Source: Martinezella tropici (lineage in GTDB: Bacteria > Pseudomonadota > Alphaproteobacteria > Rhizobiales > Rhizobiaceae). From it: a DNA stretch of 64,000 nt. Position 1 is the first letter of the stretch. Each line of letters begins with the position of its first letter. The notes under the pieces are model-generated. The model was given only the letters and a program-made list of their open reading frames with translations, was not told where the DNA came from and made no database searches. Positions 16,985 to 25,836 of the stretch are shown here, one piece after another. Both the position numbers and the translations under genes were made by a program. Location of the stretch: the NCBI RefSeq assembly GCF_008370325.1, contig NZ_VNIP01000006.1:62001-126000 (forward strand), given 5' to 3'.

Positions 16985-18172
16985 ATGGCAATCGAAGGAT
17001 CATCGGAACAGACGCGGGAGCCTCGTATCCGGCTTGGCATGGTGGGCGGTGGCGCCGGCGCATTCATCGGCGCTGTGCATCGCATCGCCGCGCGCATTGA
17101 CGACCAGTTCGATCTTGTCGCCGGCGCGCTCTCGTCTTCGCCGGAAAAGGCCGTGGCTTCCGGCCGCGATCTCGGTCTCGATCCCTCGCGCACCTATTCC
17201 AGCTATCGTGACATGGCAATCCGCGAGGCAAAGCTGAAGAACGGCATCGAGGCCGTTTCGATCGTCACGCCGAACCATGTGCATTATGACGCTGCCAAGG
17301 AATTCCTGCGGCGCGGCATCCATGTCATCTGCGACAAGCCGCTGACATCCAATCTCGCCGACGCCAAGAAGCTGAAGAAGGTGGCCGATGAAAGCGGCGC
17401 GCTCTTCATCCTCACGCATAATTACACCGGCTATCCGATGATCCGCCAAGCGCGCGAGATGATCGAGAATGGCGAACTCGGCGATATCCGCATCGTGCAG
17501 GCGGAATATCCGCAGGATTGGCTGACGGAGAATATCGAGCAATCCGGCCAGAAGCAGGCGGCCTGGCGCACCGACCCGGCCCAATCCGGCGCCGGCGGCT
17601 CCACCGGCGATATCGGCACGCACGCCTATAACCTCGCTTCCTTCGTCACCGGCCTCGAACTCGACAGCCTTGCCGCCGATCTCGACAGCTTCGTTGAGGG
17701 ACGTCGCCTCGATGACAACGGCCATGTGCTGCTGCGCTTCAAGGCGAAGGGCAAGGAAAAGCCGGCCAAGGGCATGCTCTGGTGCAGCCAGGTCGCACCC
17801 GGTCACGAGAACGGCCTGAAGCTCCGCGTCTATGGCACCAAGGGCGGCATCGAGTGGACGCAGGCCGATCCGAACTATCTGTGGTACACGCCGTTCGGCG
17901 ATCAGAAGCGGCTGATCACCCGCAACGGCGCCGGTTCCGGCGCTGCGGCAGCCCGTGTCTCGCGCATTCCGTCCGGTCATCCGGAAGGCTATCTCGAAGC
18001 CTTCGCCACGATCTACACCGAGGCCGCGCGCGCCATCAACGCCCGCAAGAAGGGCGTGGCGATCGATCCGGCCGTGGTCTATCCGACCGTCGATGATGGC
18101 GTGAAGGGTGTGGCTTTCGTCGAAGCTTGCGTTGCTTCCTCGAAGCGCAACGGCGCCTGGGTCAAGCTCTGA
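16985..18172 (+). CDS. Gfo/Idh/MocA family NAD(P)-dependent oxidoreductase
   Basis: This 395-residue dehydrogenase has an N-terminal Rossmann fold (LGMVGGGAGAFIGAVHR, about residues 17-33) and the family lysine motif in ICDKPLTSNL, where KP replaces the usual EKP context. The C-terminal substrate domain contains GGSTGDIGTHAYNLASFV. The ATG follows AGGAGG. It is probably paired with the TIM-barrel gene, although a mosaic repeat separates them. The substrate could be a sugar, polyol or glycoside oxidised at C3; this is inference. Confidence 0.9.
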   Translation: MAIEGSSEQTREPRIRLGMVGGGAGAFIGAVHRIAARIDDQFDLVAGALSSSPEKAVASGRDLGLDPSRTYSSYRDMAIREAKLKNGIEAVSIVTPNHVHYDAAKEFLRRGIHVICDKPLTSNLADAKKLKKVADESGALFILTHNYTGYPMIRQAREMIENGELGDIRIVQAEYPQDWLTENIEQSGQKQAAWRTDPAQSGAGGSTGDIGTHAYNLASFVTGLELDSLAADLDSFVEGRRLDDNGHVLLRFKAKGKEKPAKGMLWCSQVAPGHENGLKLRVYGTKGGIEWTQADPNYLWYTPFGDQKRLITRNGAGSGAAAARVSRIPSGHPEGYLEAFATIYTEAARAINARKKGVAIDPAVVYPTVDDGVKGVAFVEACVASSKRNGAWVKL

Positions 18173-18182
18173 TCTTTGGCGA

Positions 18183-18215
18183 GGCCCGAGTCGGCGAAAC
18201 CGCCTCGGGCCTTTT
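18183..18215. terminator. Hairpin terminator between convergent genes
   Basis: GGCCCGAG / CTCGGGCC forms an 8-bp stem, with an inner CGG/CCG pair, and is followed by TTTT. It lies between the dehydrogenase and the convergent DoxX gene. Confidence 0.8.
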
Positions 18216-18218
18216 CAT

Positions 18219-18623
18219 TCAGGCCGCAACTTCCTGCTTGCGCTTCGTCAGCGCATCTAGGCTCAGGGGCCCGCCGCCGGCGCCGACGAGAAACAGGAAG
18301 ATGAAGCAGAAGAGGATAGCGGAGACGCCGCCGTTCTGCGCGGGATAGAAGCTCTGCGGCGCGTGGCGCAGGAAATAGGCGAAAGCCATCAGGCCTGACA
18401 GGACGAAGGAAGCGAGCCGCGTCTGGAAGCCGATCAGGACGAGGAAGCCGAGGGTCAGTTCAAGCAGGCCAGCGATCCAGGAAAGCGACCCGACATCAGG
18501 CACGTTTTCGGCTGCCGGGAAATGCAGCACCTTCTGCGTTCCATAGCTGAACAGCACAAGCGAGGCGACGATGCGCAGAAGGCTCAGCAGATAGGGATGG
18601 AGCGTATGGAGCACAGCGAGCAT
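18219..18623 (-). CDS. DoxX family membrane protein
   Basis: This small membrane protein of about 134 residues has four hydrophobic segments. It belongs to the DoxX/SURF4-like family, with YLLSLLRIVASLVLFSYGTQK at the start and LELTLGFLVLIGFQTRLASF in the middle. The ATG at 18623 follows AAAGGA and gives the usual length; the open frame starts further upstream. Family members are linked loosely to oxidative stress and thiosulfate:quinone oxidoreductase, but the role here is unknown. It is convergent with the dehydrogenase gene and divergent from the beta-glucosidase gene. Confidence 0.85.
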   Translation of the reverse strand: MLAVLHTLHPYLLSLLRIVASLVLFSYGTQKVLHFPAAENVPDVGSLSWIAGLLELTLGFLVLIGFQTRLASFVLSGLMAFAYFLRHAPQSFYPAQNGGVSAILFCFIFLFLVGAGGGPLSLDALTKRKQEVAA

Positions 18624-18859
18624 TTCTATCCTTTCGTTGTCAAGTTTGAATGCTACCCTCAATTGATCCACCTCGAAAAGACAAGTCACGACTGTTGACA
18701 TTGACGTTATCGCGCCGCGAGGAGCCGCTGGCAGAGCCGTTAGCCGGCTGCGTTTCTTGGCATCTGTAACGTTGCAGTTTCCTCAATTCGACACTGTACT
18801 TTGCCAGCCGGGTTGGCTAAACCGCAGCCAACGAAGCCAAAACAGACGGGATTTTCATC

Positions 18860-20233
18860 ATGATCGATCCGAAGCTTCTTGCCGATCGCTTCCCAGGCGA
18901 TTTCACGTTCGGCGTTGCCACCGCTGCCTTCCAGATCGAAGGTGCCACCAAGGCCGACGGCCGCAAGCCATCCATATGGGATGCCTTCGCCAACATGCCC
19001 GGCCGGGTCTATCAGCGCAACAATGGCGATGTCGCCTGCGATCACTATAATCGGCTGGAGCAGGATCTCGATCTCATCAAGGAGATGGGCGTCGAGGCCT
19101 ACCGCTTCTCGATCGCCTGGCCGCGCATCATTCCCGAAGGCACCGGCCCCGTGAACGAAGCCGGCCTCGATTTCTATGACCGCCTGGTCGATGGCTGCAA
19201 GGCGCGGGGGATCAAGACCTTCGCCACCCTCTATCACTGGGATCTGCCGCTAGCGCTCGCCGGCGACGGCGGCTGGACGGCGCGATCGACGGCACATGCC
19301 TTCCAGCGCTATGCCAAGACCGTCGTGAGCCGCCTCGGCGATCGTCTGGATTCGGTCGCCACCTTCAACGAGCCCTGGTGCATCGTCTGGCTGAGCCACC
19401 TTTATGGCGTTCATGCGCCGGGCGAGCGCAATATGCAGGCCGCACTCTATGCCATGCACTATATGAACCTTGCGCATGGCCTCGGTGTCGAGGCGATCCG
19501 CTCCGTCGCGCCGAAGGTGCCCGTCGGCATCGTGCTCAACGCTGCCTCCATCCTGCCGGGCTCGGACCGCGCGGAAGATCTGGCCGCCGTCGAGCGCGCC
19601 CATCAGTTCCATAACGGCGCTTTCTTCGATCCGATCTTCAAGGGTGAGTATCCGAAGGAATTCGTCGAGGCTCTGGGCGATCGCATGCCTGTTGTCGAGG
19701 ATGGCGATCTCAAGACCATCAACCAGAAGCTCGATTGGTGGGGTCTGAACTACTATATGCCGATGCGCGTCTTCGATGACTCTTCCAAGAGCGGCGATTT
19801 CCCCTGGACGAAGGAAGCGCCGCCGGCAAGCGACGTGAAGACCGATATCGGCTGGGAAATCTATGCACCAGGCCTGAAGCATGTCGTTGAGGATCTCAAC
19901 AAGCGCTATGAGCTGCCGGAGTGCTACATCACCGAGAACGGTGCCTGCTACAATATGGGCGTCGTCGATGGCGAGGTCGATGACCAGCCGCGCCTCGACT
20001 ACTATATCGAGCATCTCGGGGTCGTCGCCGATCTCATTAAGGACGGCTATCCGATGCGAGGCTATTTCGCCTGGAGCCTGATGGACAATTTCGAATGGGC
20101 GGAAGGTTATCGCATGCGTTTCGGCCTCGTGCATGTCGATTACGAGACGCAGGTGCGCACCATCAAGAAGAGCGGCAAGTGGTATAAGGAGCTTGCCTCG
20201 CAGTTTCCGAAGGGCAACCACAAGGCGGATTAA
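18860..20233 (+). CDS. GH1 family beta-glucosidase
   Basis: This 457-residue glycoside hydrolase family 1 enzyme is a retaining beta-glucosidase. The catalytic acid/base is E171 in TFNEPW and the nucleophile is E359 in YITENG. The N-terminal family signature FTFGVATAAFQIEGA is present, as is the aglycone-site segment SLMDNFEWAEGYRMRFGL near the end. There is no signal peptide, so it acts in the cytoplasm on imported glucosides or cellobiose-like sugars. It lies next to the sugar uptake block. A 7-bp hairpin sits in its leader at 18812-18832. Confidence 0.96.
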   Translation: MIDPKLLADRFPGDFTFGVATAAFQIEGATKADGRKPSIWDAFANMPGRVYQRNNGDVACDHYNRLEQDLDLIKEMGVEAYRFSIAWPRIIPEGTGPVNEAGLDFYDRLVDGCKARGIKTFATLYHWDLPLALAGDGGWTARSTAHAFQRYAKTVVSRLGDRLDSVATFNEPWCIVWLSHLYGVHAPGERNMQAALYAMHYMNLAHGLGVEAIRSVAPKVPVGIVLNAASILPGSDRAEDLAAVERAHQFHNGAFFDPIFKGEYPKEFVEALGDRMPVVEDGDLKTINQKLDWWGLNYYMPMRVFDDSSKSGDFPWTKEAPPASDVKTDIGWEIYAPGLKHVVEDLNKRYELPECYITENGACYNMGVVDGEVDDQPRLDYYIEHLGVVADLIKDGYPMRGYFAWSLMDNFEWAEGYRMRFGLVHVDYETQVRTIKKSGKWYKELASQFPKGNHKAD

Positions 20234-20304
20234 TGCGGTTCTACCTTCCCGTTGAGGGGAGGGTAGCTATCGCTCGAATCGACGGGGCCTGATAGACGTC
20301 AGGC

Positions 20305-20853
20305 ATGATCCAGCGGCCGATTTCCCTTTATGCACTTTGCGGCAGCCAGCGACAGGCCTCGAGCAGCCGCAGGCTGCTGGAGGCGTTGCGGCTTGCCTGT
20401 CCTGGCGGCGTCACCATGAAGATCTGCGACCTGATCGGCGAAATGCCGATCTTCAATCCGGACAATGAGGGTGAGAGAACGCCACCCATCGTTCTGGAAT
20501 TCGCGGCGAAGATTGGACGGGCCGATGGCCTCGTCATTTCCTGTCCCGAATACGCCCATGGCATTCCCGGAGGCTTCAAGAATGCGCTGGACTGGCTGGT
20601 GTCGCGCGACGAGGTGCCGTTCAAGCCGCTAATGTTTGCCCATGCCTCGCATCGCGGCGATCTTGTCCTGGCACAGCTGACCGAGGTCCTGCAGACCATG
20701 TCGCTGCACATCGTCGCCGACGCTTTCGTGCGCCTGCCGGTTGCGGGCAAGAGCGATGAGACGCAGGCGGCCATGCTTTTGGAGGCGCGCGAAAATGGCC
20801 TCTTGTCCGGGAGTCTCAGCCGTTTCGCGCAAACGATTGCCGCCACGTCATGA
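20305..20853 (+). CDS. NADPH-dependent FMN reductase family protein
   Basis: This 182-residue flavodoxin-like protein has the FMN phosphate-binding start LYALCGSQRQASSSRRLLEAL and the flavin-contact motif SCPEYAHGIPGGFKNALDWL, as in azoreductase/ChrR-type quinone or FMN reductases. No transmembrane segment is seen. The start codon has only a weak ribosome binding site. It stands alone between the beta-glucosidase and a c-di-GMP protein. A redox or detoxification role is inferred at the family level. Confidence 0.87.
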   Translation: MIQRPISLYALCGSQRQASSSRRLLEALRLACPGGVTMKICDLIGEMPIFNPDNEGERTPPIVLEFAAKIGRADGLVISCPEYAHGIPGGFKNALDWLVSRDEVPFKPLMFAHASHRGDLVLAQLTEVLQTMSLHIVADAFVRLPVAGKSDETQAAMLLEARENGLLSGSLSRFAQTIAATS

Positions 20854-20962
20854 ATTTTCCCGGCTTCGGCAAATATGCAACCCTTTCCTGTAGGAATCTC
20901 CGATACGCCTTAACCGTTTGTTGAAGACCTGACGGCAGACTTCCGGGCCAAGGAGAAAAGGC

Positions 20963-23173
20963 GTGGGAGCAACTTTCAATTCACTGCGGCAAGCGACTCG
21001 GATCGGTCGTCATTCCATTGTGACGGCCGTTTTGATTTCCTTTGCTCTCGTGGTTGCCGTCGTGACCCTGATGGTGTTGACCGCAATCGGGCGCGTCGCT
21101 GATTACTCCAACAAGCTGGATGACGAACGTTCCTGGGAGACGACCGTCGGCGCCCTGAAAACCTTCCAGGGGCAGCTGGAAGCGACGCTGCATGACCATT
21201 CCGCGCGCAACGACGCGGCGCGAAGCGTCTACGGGACGAACGACCGGGGCTGGATTGCCGGTAATTACGGCGACATCTCCTCCAATGGCGCCCTGTTCGA
21301 TACCGCCGTCATCGTCGACGACCACAATAAGCCGATTATTGCCTATCACGACGGCGTTCCGTTGACGGAGAATATCGAGGACGTCCTCGGCACCGCCATC
21401 TGGGCCTTGGTCGATCAGGCGCGCACCATGCGTGTGACGGGGGTGCCGGAAGCCTCGGGCTACATCATGACCAGGAATGGCATCGCCGCTGCCGGCGCTG
21501 CGACGATTCGCGAAAGGTCCGGCCGCATTCCCGCGCCGGAGGGCCAGCGGCGTTATCTGATCCTCGTGCGCTATCTCGACGCTGCCCGGATCAAGATGCT
21601 TTCCAACACCTATGTCATCAGCGGCCTGAAGCTGATGCCGCCGGAAACCGTGGCTCGCTACGCCGTTTCCATCGTCGATCCGCTGGGCAAGTCGCTTGGG
21701 CGGCTGGTCTGGAGCTCGCGCGAACCGGGCGACATGAGCTACCAAAAGGTCCGCCCACTGGTTCTCGGTGCGCTCGGCCTTGTCGGCCTGTTCTTCGTCG
21801 TGCTGCTGATCTTGGGGTCATTGGCAGGGCGCCGGTTGCGGTCGGAGGAGGTTCAGGCGCGTCAGGTTTCACTGCGCGACAGGTTGAGCGGCCTCCTCAA
21901 CCGGGAGGGGCTGCGGCTCGATGTGGACCGGCTGGTCGAACGGGCGCGCAGCGACGGCACCAATGTCCTGCTTCTCTATCTCGATCTTGATGGTTTCAAG
22001 GAAATCAACGATTCCTATGGGCACGGCATGGGCGATCAGCTCATTCGCGCCGTGGCGGCTGGCCTCAGCGTGCTCGTGCCGCCACAGGCGGCGCTGGCCA
22101 GGGTTGGAGGAGACGAATTCGCCATCGTCTTCCCGACCAAGGAACTCAACGACGCGCCTGCCTTACAGCTGGCGGAACAGATTTTGGATTTTCTCTCCGA
22201 GCCCTTGGAAATCGGCCAGCGAGTGGTCGTCGTCGGCACCAGCATCGGCATCGCCACTTCGCCGGAAGGCCGTATCGACAGAGAGGAACTGGTGCGCCGG
22301 GCCGATCTTGCCATGTACAAGGCCAAGGAGGCGGGCCGTGCCCGCATGACCTGCTACGACACGGCCATGGATGCCGATCGCGAGGAGCGCAACGCACTGG
22401 AGCTCGACCTGCGCCGCGCCATCGAGATGGAGGAGCTGACGCTCGCCTATCAGCCGCTGGTCGATGCGTCGAGCTGCGAAATGACCGGCGTCGAGGCGCT
22501 CGTGCGCTGGAACCGTCCCGGCCATGGTCCGATTTCGCCCGAGGTCTTCATTCCTATTGCGGAAACCAGCGGGTTGATCGAGGCATTGGGCTTGCTCGTC
22601 CTGCGCAAGGCCTGCGAAGCCGCGCGGCAATGGCCGGATCTTCGCATTGCCGTCAATGTGTCCCCGGGGCAGTTCCGTAATCCTGCCTTCGCCGATTACG
22701 TCCGCAGCGTGCTGAACAGGACGGAAATCGAGGCTGAGCGCGTAACGCTGGAAATCACCGAAGGCTATATGATCCAGAATCCGGAGCGCACCCGTCAGTC
22801 GATCGAGCGGCTGAAGAGGCTCGGGGTCAAGGTGGCTCTCGACGATTTCGGCTCCGGTTTCTCTTCTATCGGCTATCTGCGCCAGTTCGGCTTCGATCGC
22901 ATCAAGATCGATCGTTCACTGACCATGAATGTGCTCGAAGACGACCGCGCCCGCGAAATGCTGCAGGCGACGGTGGCATTGGCGCGTTCGCTCGATATTC
23001 CCGTCACGGCCGAAGGCATCGAAACCGAGGCGCAGGGAAGGGCGCTGGAAGGCTTCGGCTGCGACGAGCTGCAGGGCTATTTCTACGGCAAGCCCATGCC
23101 GGAAACCGAGATCAGCAAGCGGCTCGCCGTGCAGATGGCCATGGAGCTGGACGAAGAGCACGCCGCCGCTTGA
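20963..23173 (+). CDS. Membrane GGDEF-EAL bifunctional c-di-GMP protein
   Basis: This 736-residue protein starts at a GTG after AAGGAGAAAAGG. A transmembrane helix (about residues 18-40) leads to a periplasmic CHASE4-like sensor region up to a second helix near 270-295. A GGDEF domain follows with an intact GGDEF motif at about residue 381. An EAL domain follows with VEALVRW at about 509, ITEGY and DDFGSGFSSIGYL. Both catalytic signatures are intact, so it may make or degrade c-di-GMP depending on its signal. It stands alone. Confidence 0.94.
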   Translation: MGATFNSLRQATRIGRHSIVTAVLISFALVVAVVTLMVLTAIGRVADYSNKLDDERSWETTVGALKTFQGQLEATLHDHSARNDAARSVYGTNDRGWIAGNYGDISSNGALFDTAVIVDDHNKPIIAYHDGVPLTENIEDVLGTAIWALVDQARTMRVTGVPEASGYIMTRNGIAAAGAATIRERSGRIPAPEGQRRYLILVRYLDAARIKMLSNTYVISGLKLMPPETVARYAVSIVDPLGKSLGRLVWSSREPGDMSYQKVRPLVLGALGLVGLFFVVLLILGSLAGRRLRSEEVQARQVSLRDRLSGLLNREGLRLDVDRLVERARSDGTNVLLLYLDLDGFKEINDSYGHGMGDQLIRAVAAGLSVLVPPQAALARVGGDEFAIVFPTKELNDAPALQLAEQILDFLSEPLEIGQRVVVVGTSIGIATSPEGRIDREELVRRADLAMYKAKEAGRARMTCYDTAMDADREERNALELDLRRAIEMEELTLAYQPLVDASSCEMTGVEALVRWNRPGHGPISPEVFIPIAETSGLIEALGLLVLRKACEAARQWPDLRIAVNVSPGQFRNPAFADYVRSVLNRTEIEAERVTLEITEGYMIQNPERTRQSIERLKRLGVKVALDDFGSGFSSIGYLRQFGFDRIKIDRSLTMNVLEDDRAREMLQATVALARSLDIPVTAEGIETEAQGRALEGFGCDELQGYFYGKPMPETEISKRLAVQMAMELDEEHAAA

Positions 23174-23209
23174 TATGCTCAAAGCATTTCTGTTTTCCCT
23201 GGAACTGCT

Positions 23210-24151
23210 TCAGCCGATATGTTCGTGGCCGCGCTTGCGGGCGAGCGCGATCTGCCGCTGCCTCTCGCGATAACGTTCGCGATCCTCTTCGCTGCGCTCG
23301 TGATAGCAATGGCTGCAGGAGACGCCGGCTTCGTAGAAGGGCGAGGTCACTTCCTCGGCCGTGATGGGATTGCGGCAGGCGTGGCAAAGCTTGTGATTGC
23401 CTTCCTTCAGGCCATGCTCGACGGAGACGCGCTCGTCAAAGACGAAGCAGGCGCCTTCCCAAAGGCTTTCTTCCGCCGGCACTTCCTCCAGATATTTCAG
23501 GATGCCGCCCTTGAGATGGTAGACTTCGTCGAAACCCTGCTGCTTCATGAAGGCGGTGGCCTTCTCGCAGCGGATGCCGCCGGTGCAATACATGGCGATC
23601 TTCGGCTTGTTGTGCAGGCCGGTATTCTCACGCACCCATTCGGGAAACTCGCGGAAGGTCTTCGTCTTCGGATCGACCGCGCCCTTGAAGACACCGATGG
23701 CGGTCTCATAATCGTTGCGGGTGTCGATGACGATCGTATCGGGATCGGAGATCAGCGCATTCCAATCCTTCGGCGCGACGTAGGTGCCGACCACCTTGGT
23801 GGGGTCGACATCCTCGACGCCCATGGTGACGATCTCTTTCTTCAGCTTCACCTTCATGCGTACGAAAGGCATTTTCGTGGCACGGCTTTCCTTATGCTCC
23901 AGGCCGGCAAATTCCGGTTGGGCGCGCAGGAAGGCGAGGACTGCGCCGATGGCAGCATCCGTGCCGGCGATGGTGCCGTTGATCCCTTCATGCGCGAGCA
24001 GCAGCGTGCCCTTGACGCCATTTTCCTCGCAGAGCGCAAGCAAAGGCTCGCGCAGACTTTCGAAGCGCGGAAAGGAAACGAAATGATAGAGCGCGGCAAC
24101 GAGGAATGCGCCGGTCGTGTCGCGCCGTGGATCTGAAAGCATGTCGGTCAT
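23210..24151 (-). CDS. trhO: tRNA uridine(34) hydroxylase, rhodanese domain (TrhO/YceA)
   Basis: This protein of about 313 residues matches the TrhO family, which uses molecular oxygen to hydroxylate U34 of tRNA as the first step toward 5-carboxymethoxy- or methoxy-uridine. The N-terminal acylphosphatase-like part contains [13 protein letters not shown]. The rhodanese domain carries its catalytic Cys at about 189 in [12 protein letters not shown], and a Cys-rich C-terminal segment ([16 protein letters not shown]) follows. The ATG at 24151 is chosen; it lacks a clear ribosome binding site, and a 15-bp hairpin stands just upstream. Confidence 0.92.
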   Translation of the reverse strand: MTDMLSDPRRDTTGAFLVAALYHFVSFPRFESLREPLLALCEENGVKGTLLLAHEGINGTIAGTDAAIGAVLAFLRAQPEFAGLEHKESRATKMPFVRMKVKLKKEIVTMGVEDVDPTKVVGTYVAPKDWNALISDPDTIVIDTRNDYETAIGVFKGAVDPKTKTFREFPEWVRENTGLHNKPKIAMYCTGGIRCEKATAFMKQQGFDEVYHLKGGILKYLEEVPAEESLWEGACFVFDERVSVEHGLKEGNHKLCHACRNPITAEEVTSPFYEAGVSCSHCYHERSEEDRERYRERQRQIALARKRGHEHIG

Positions 24152-24179
24152 GGCGGGGAAATACAATTTTGTGGGCTTT

Positions 24180-24217
24180 CAGGCAATCGGGATTTACGTC
24201 GCAATCCCGATTGCCTG
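24180..24217. repeat. Perfect 15-bp inverted repeat in the trhO leader
   Basis: CAGGCAATCGGGATT pairs perfectly with AATCCCGATTGCCTG across an 8-base loop. It lies 28 bases upstream of the trhO start and 87 bases after the CHAD gene. It is not followed by a T-tract on either strand, so it is not a plain terminator. Confidence 0.85.
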
Positions 24218-24303
24218 GTGCATTGACCGGGCAGGATGACGGCAAAGTTAGGCCAACAGGCTGAAAGACCGATTGAATCGTCCATGCTCGGCATGTCGCC
24301 GCC

Positions 24304-25215
24304 TCAATCCGCAGCTTCCAGCCAGAGGCGCTTTATAGTTCGTGCCTCGCGCTCGGGCTTGTCGGCAAAGACCCAGCGCGCCCGGTTCAGTGCTTCCTCA
24401 CGGGCCATCTGCTGCCGGGAAATGATCGCCTCCAGCAGACGCGCGTGATCGTCGCTCCCGTTGAAGAGATGCGGCTCGCGGTCCGCGACGTCAGACAATA
24501 TCGACATGTCGAGATAGCGGCCGAGCACATCGACCAATATCTTGGCCTCCAGTTGCTTCGCATGCATGGCGGCGGGCCAGACCTCGCGCAGCAGCATGTG
24601 ATGCATCCAGTAATCCTGACTGCGCTTGCGCAGATCGTGAAAACACTCGGCATGGGCCACTTCCGCATGGCATTCGGAAAGCGCCTGCATTGCCTTGCGG
24701 ACGTTCTTGCGCCAGCCTTTCTGGAAAAGACGGGCCGTATCGCGCCGCCCTCCCTCGAATGATGCATCCTTCAACGCCTCGAGTGCCTCGCTGCAGGTGG
24801 TGATTGCCAGCCGTGCCTTGGCTTCGAGATCGGTCTCGGCCTCAGCGAGGCGGTCGCGCCTGCTGGTCAGGACATCGGTTACGCGGGTAAGCGCCTGCAA
24901 TTCATCTTCGGATTTCGCCGTCGTCTGCAGGTCGTGGCCGGCCTCAATCAGCGCGGTCGCGTCGCGTACGCCGGAAAGCGAGCGGGCCATGTCGCCAAGC
25001 CGGTCATTCTCCTGCTGTTGAAATTCGCGCGCGATGGGCGCCATCAACCGGTAAAGCGCGCGCACGCGCTTGATGTTCTTCCGCGCGGCGTGAACCGCTT
25101 CGTGCAGGCCTTGGGGCCTATCCGTCAGAACAGCCATCGCTTTGCCGAGTTGATGCGCGGCGGCTTTGTGCACCTCGCCATCAAGAGCCCGGTCAGGCCG
25201 TACGCGATAGCTCAT
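24304..25215 (-). CDS. CHAD domain protein
   Basis: This 303-residue, helix-rich protein has many conserved His, Arg and Lys residues, as in CHAD domains, which bind inorganic polyphosphate. The start YRVRPDRALDGEVHKAAAHQ and the segment LHEAVHAARKNIKRVRALYRL are characteristic. Its start overlaps the end of the CYTH gene by 23 bases, so the two are translationally coupled. In many bacteria the two domains are fused or adjacent. Polyphosphate binding is a family-level inference. Confidence 0.88.
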   Translation of the reverse strand: MSYRVRPDRALDGEVHKAAAHQLGKAMAVLTDRPQGLHEAVHAARKNIKRVRALYRLMAPIAREFQQQENDRLGDMARSLSGVRDATALIEAGHDLQTTAKSEDELQALTRVTDVLTSRRDRLAEAETDLEAKARLAITTCSEALEALKDASFEGGRRDTARLFQKGWRKNVRKAMQALSECHAEVAHAECFHDLRKRSQDYWMHHMLLREVWPAAMHAKQLEAKILVDVLGRYLDMSILSDVADREPHLFNGSDDHARLLEAIISRQQMAREEALNRARWVFADKPEREARTIKRLWLEAAD

Positions 25216-25678
25216 CGTACTCCTGTTCGAACTGCGTCGCGAGAGCCTGATTGGAATAGCGGTATTCGCCGGTCACTTCGCGGCCGATCCAGTCCGGCAG
25301 TTCCGGATCATCGCTTTCGTCTTCCATCTCCACTTCGGCGATCACAAGACCGCGATGGGCGCCACGGAAGACATCCACCTCCCAGACAAATCCCTTGAAG
25401 GGCACCTTGTGGCGGGTCTTCTCGATGACGAGGCCGATCGCCGTTCCCAGAAGCTCCTCGGCGTCATCGACGGGGATCTCGTATTCGAACTCATCCCTCG
25501 TCATCGCCTTGCCGATCTTGATCGTCAAAGTCGCCGTGGTCTCGTTCGTCAGCCTTATCCGCACGGAGCGGTCGTTCATGGAGGCAATATATCCCTGTCG
25601 CAGGATCAGCTTTTCCGAGGCGAATTCACGCCAATGATCGCCGCGCACCAGAAACTTTCGCTCGATCTCTTTTGCCAT
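25193..25678 (-). CDS. CYTH domain (triphosphate tunnel metalloenzyme) protein
   Basis: This protein of about 161 residues starts at the ATG at 25678 (MAKEIERKFLV). That places the signature ExExK at residues 4-8, as is standard for CYTH enzymes; the upstream open frame is ignored. Alternating charged beta strands (RQGYIASMNDRSVRIRLTN, TLTIKIG, FEYEIPVDDAEELL) build the triphosphate tunnel. Family members hydrolyse tripolyphosphate or make cAMP; most bacterial ones of this length are inorganic triphosphatases. It is co-transcribed with the overlapping CHAD gene, which suggests a joint polyphosphate role. Confidence 0.9.
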   Translation of the reverse strand: MAKEIERKFLVRGDHWREFASEKLILRQGYIASMNDRSVRIRLTNETTATLTIKIGKAMTRDEFEYEIPVDDAEELLGTAIGLVIEKTRHKVPFKGFVWEVDVFRGAHRGLVIAEVEMEDESDDPELPDWIGREVTGEYRYSNQALATQFEQEYDELSRTA

Positions 25679-25836
25679 GCGTTTAACATGCTCCACCGGC
25701 ACAGACCGAGGCAGACTATAGTATGTCACGACGAATTCCTACCCGTCCTGTCCAAAGCGTGCTTTTGTCTCGACAAGCATTCTCGGGGAGGTTATTCGAG
25801 AGCCGGTTTCAATCGTTTTAAAGGAGCGCACCGACC

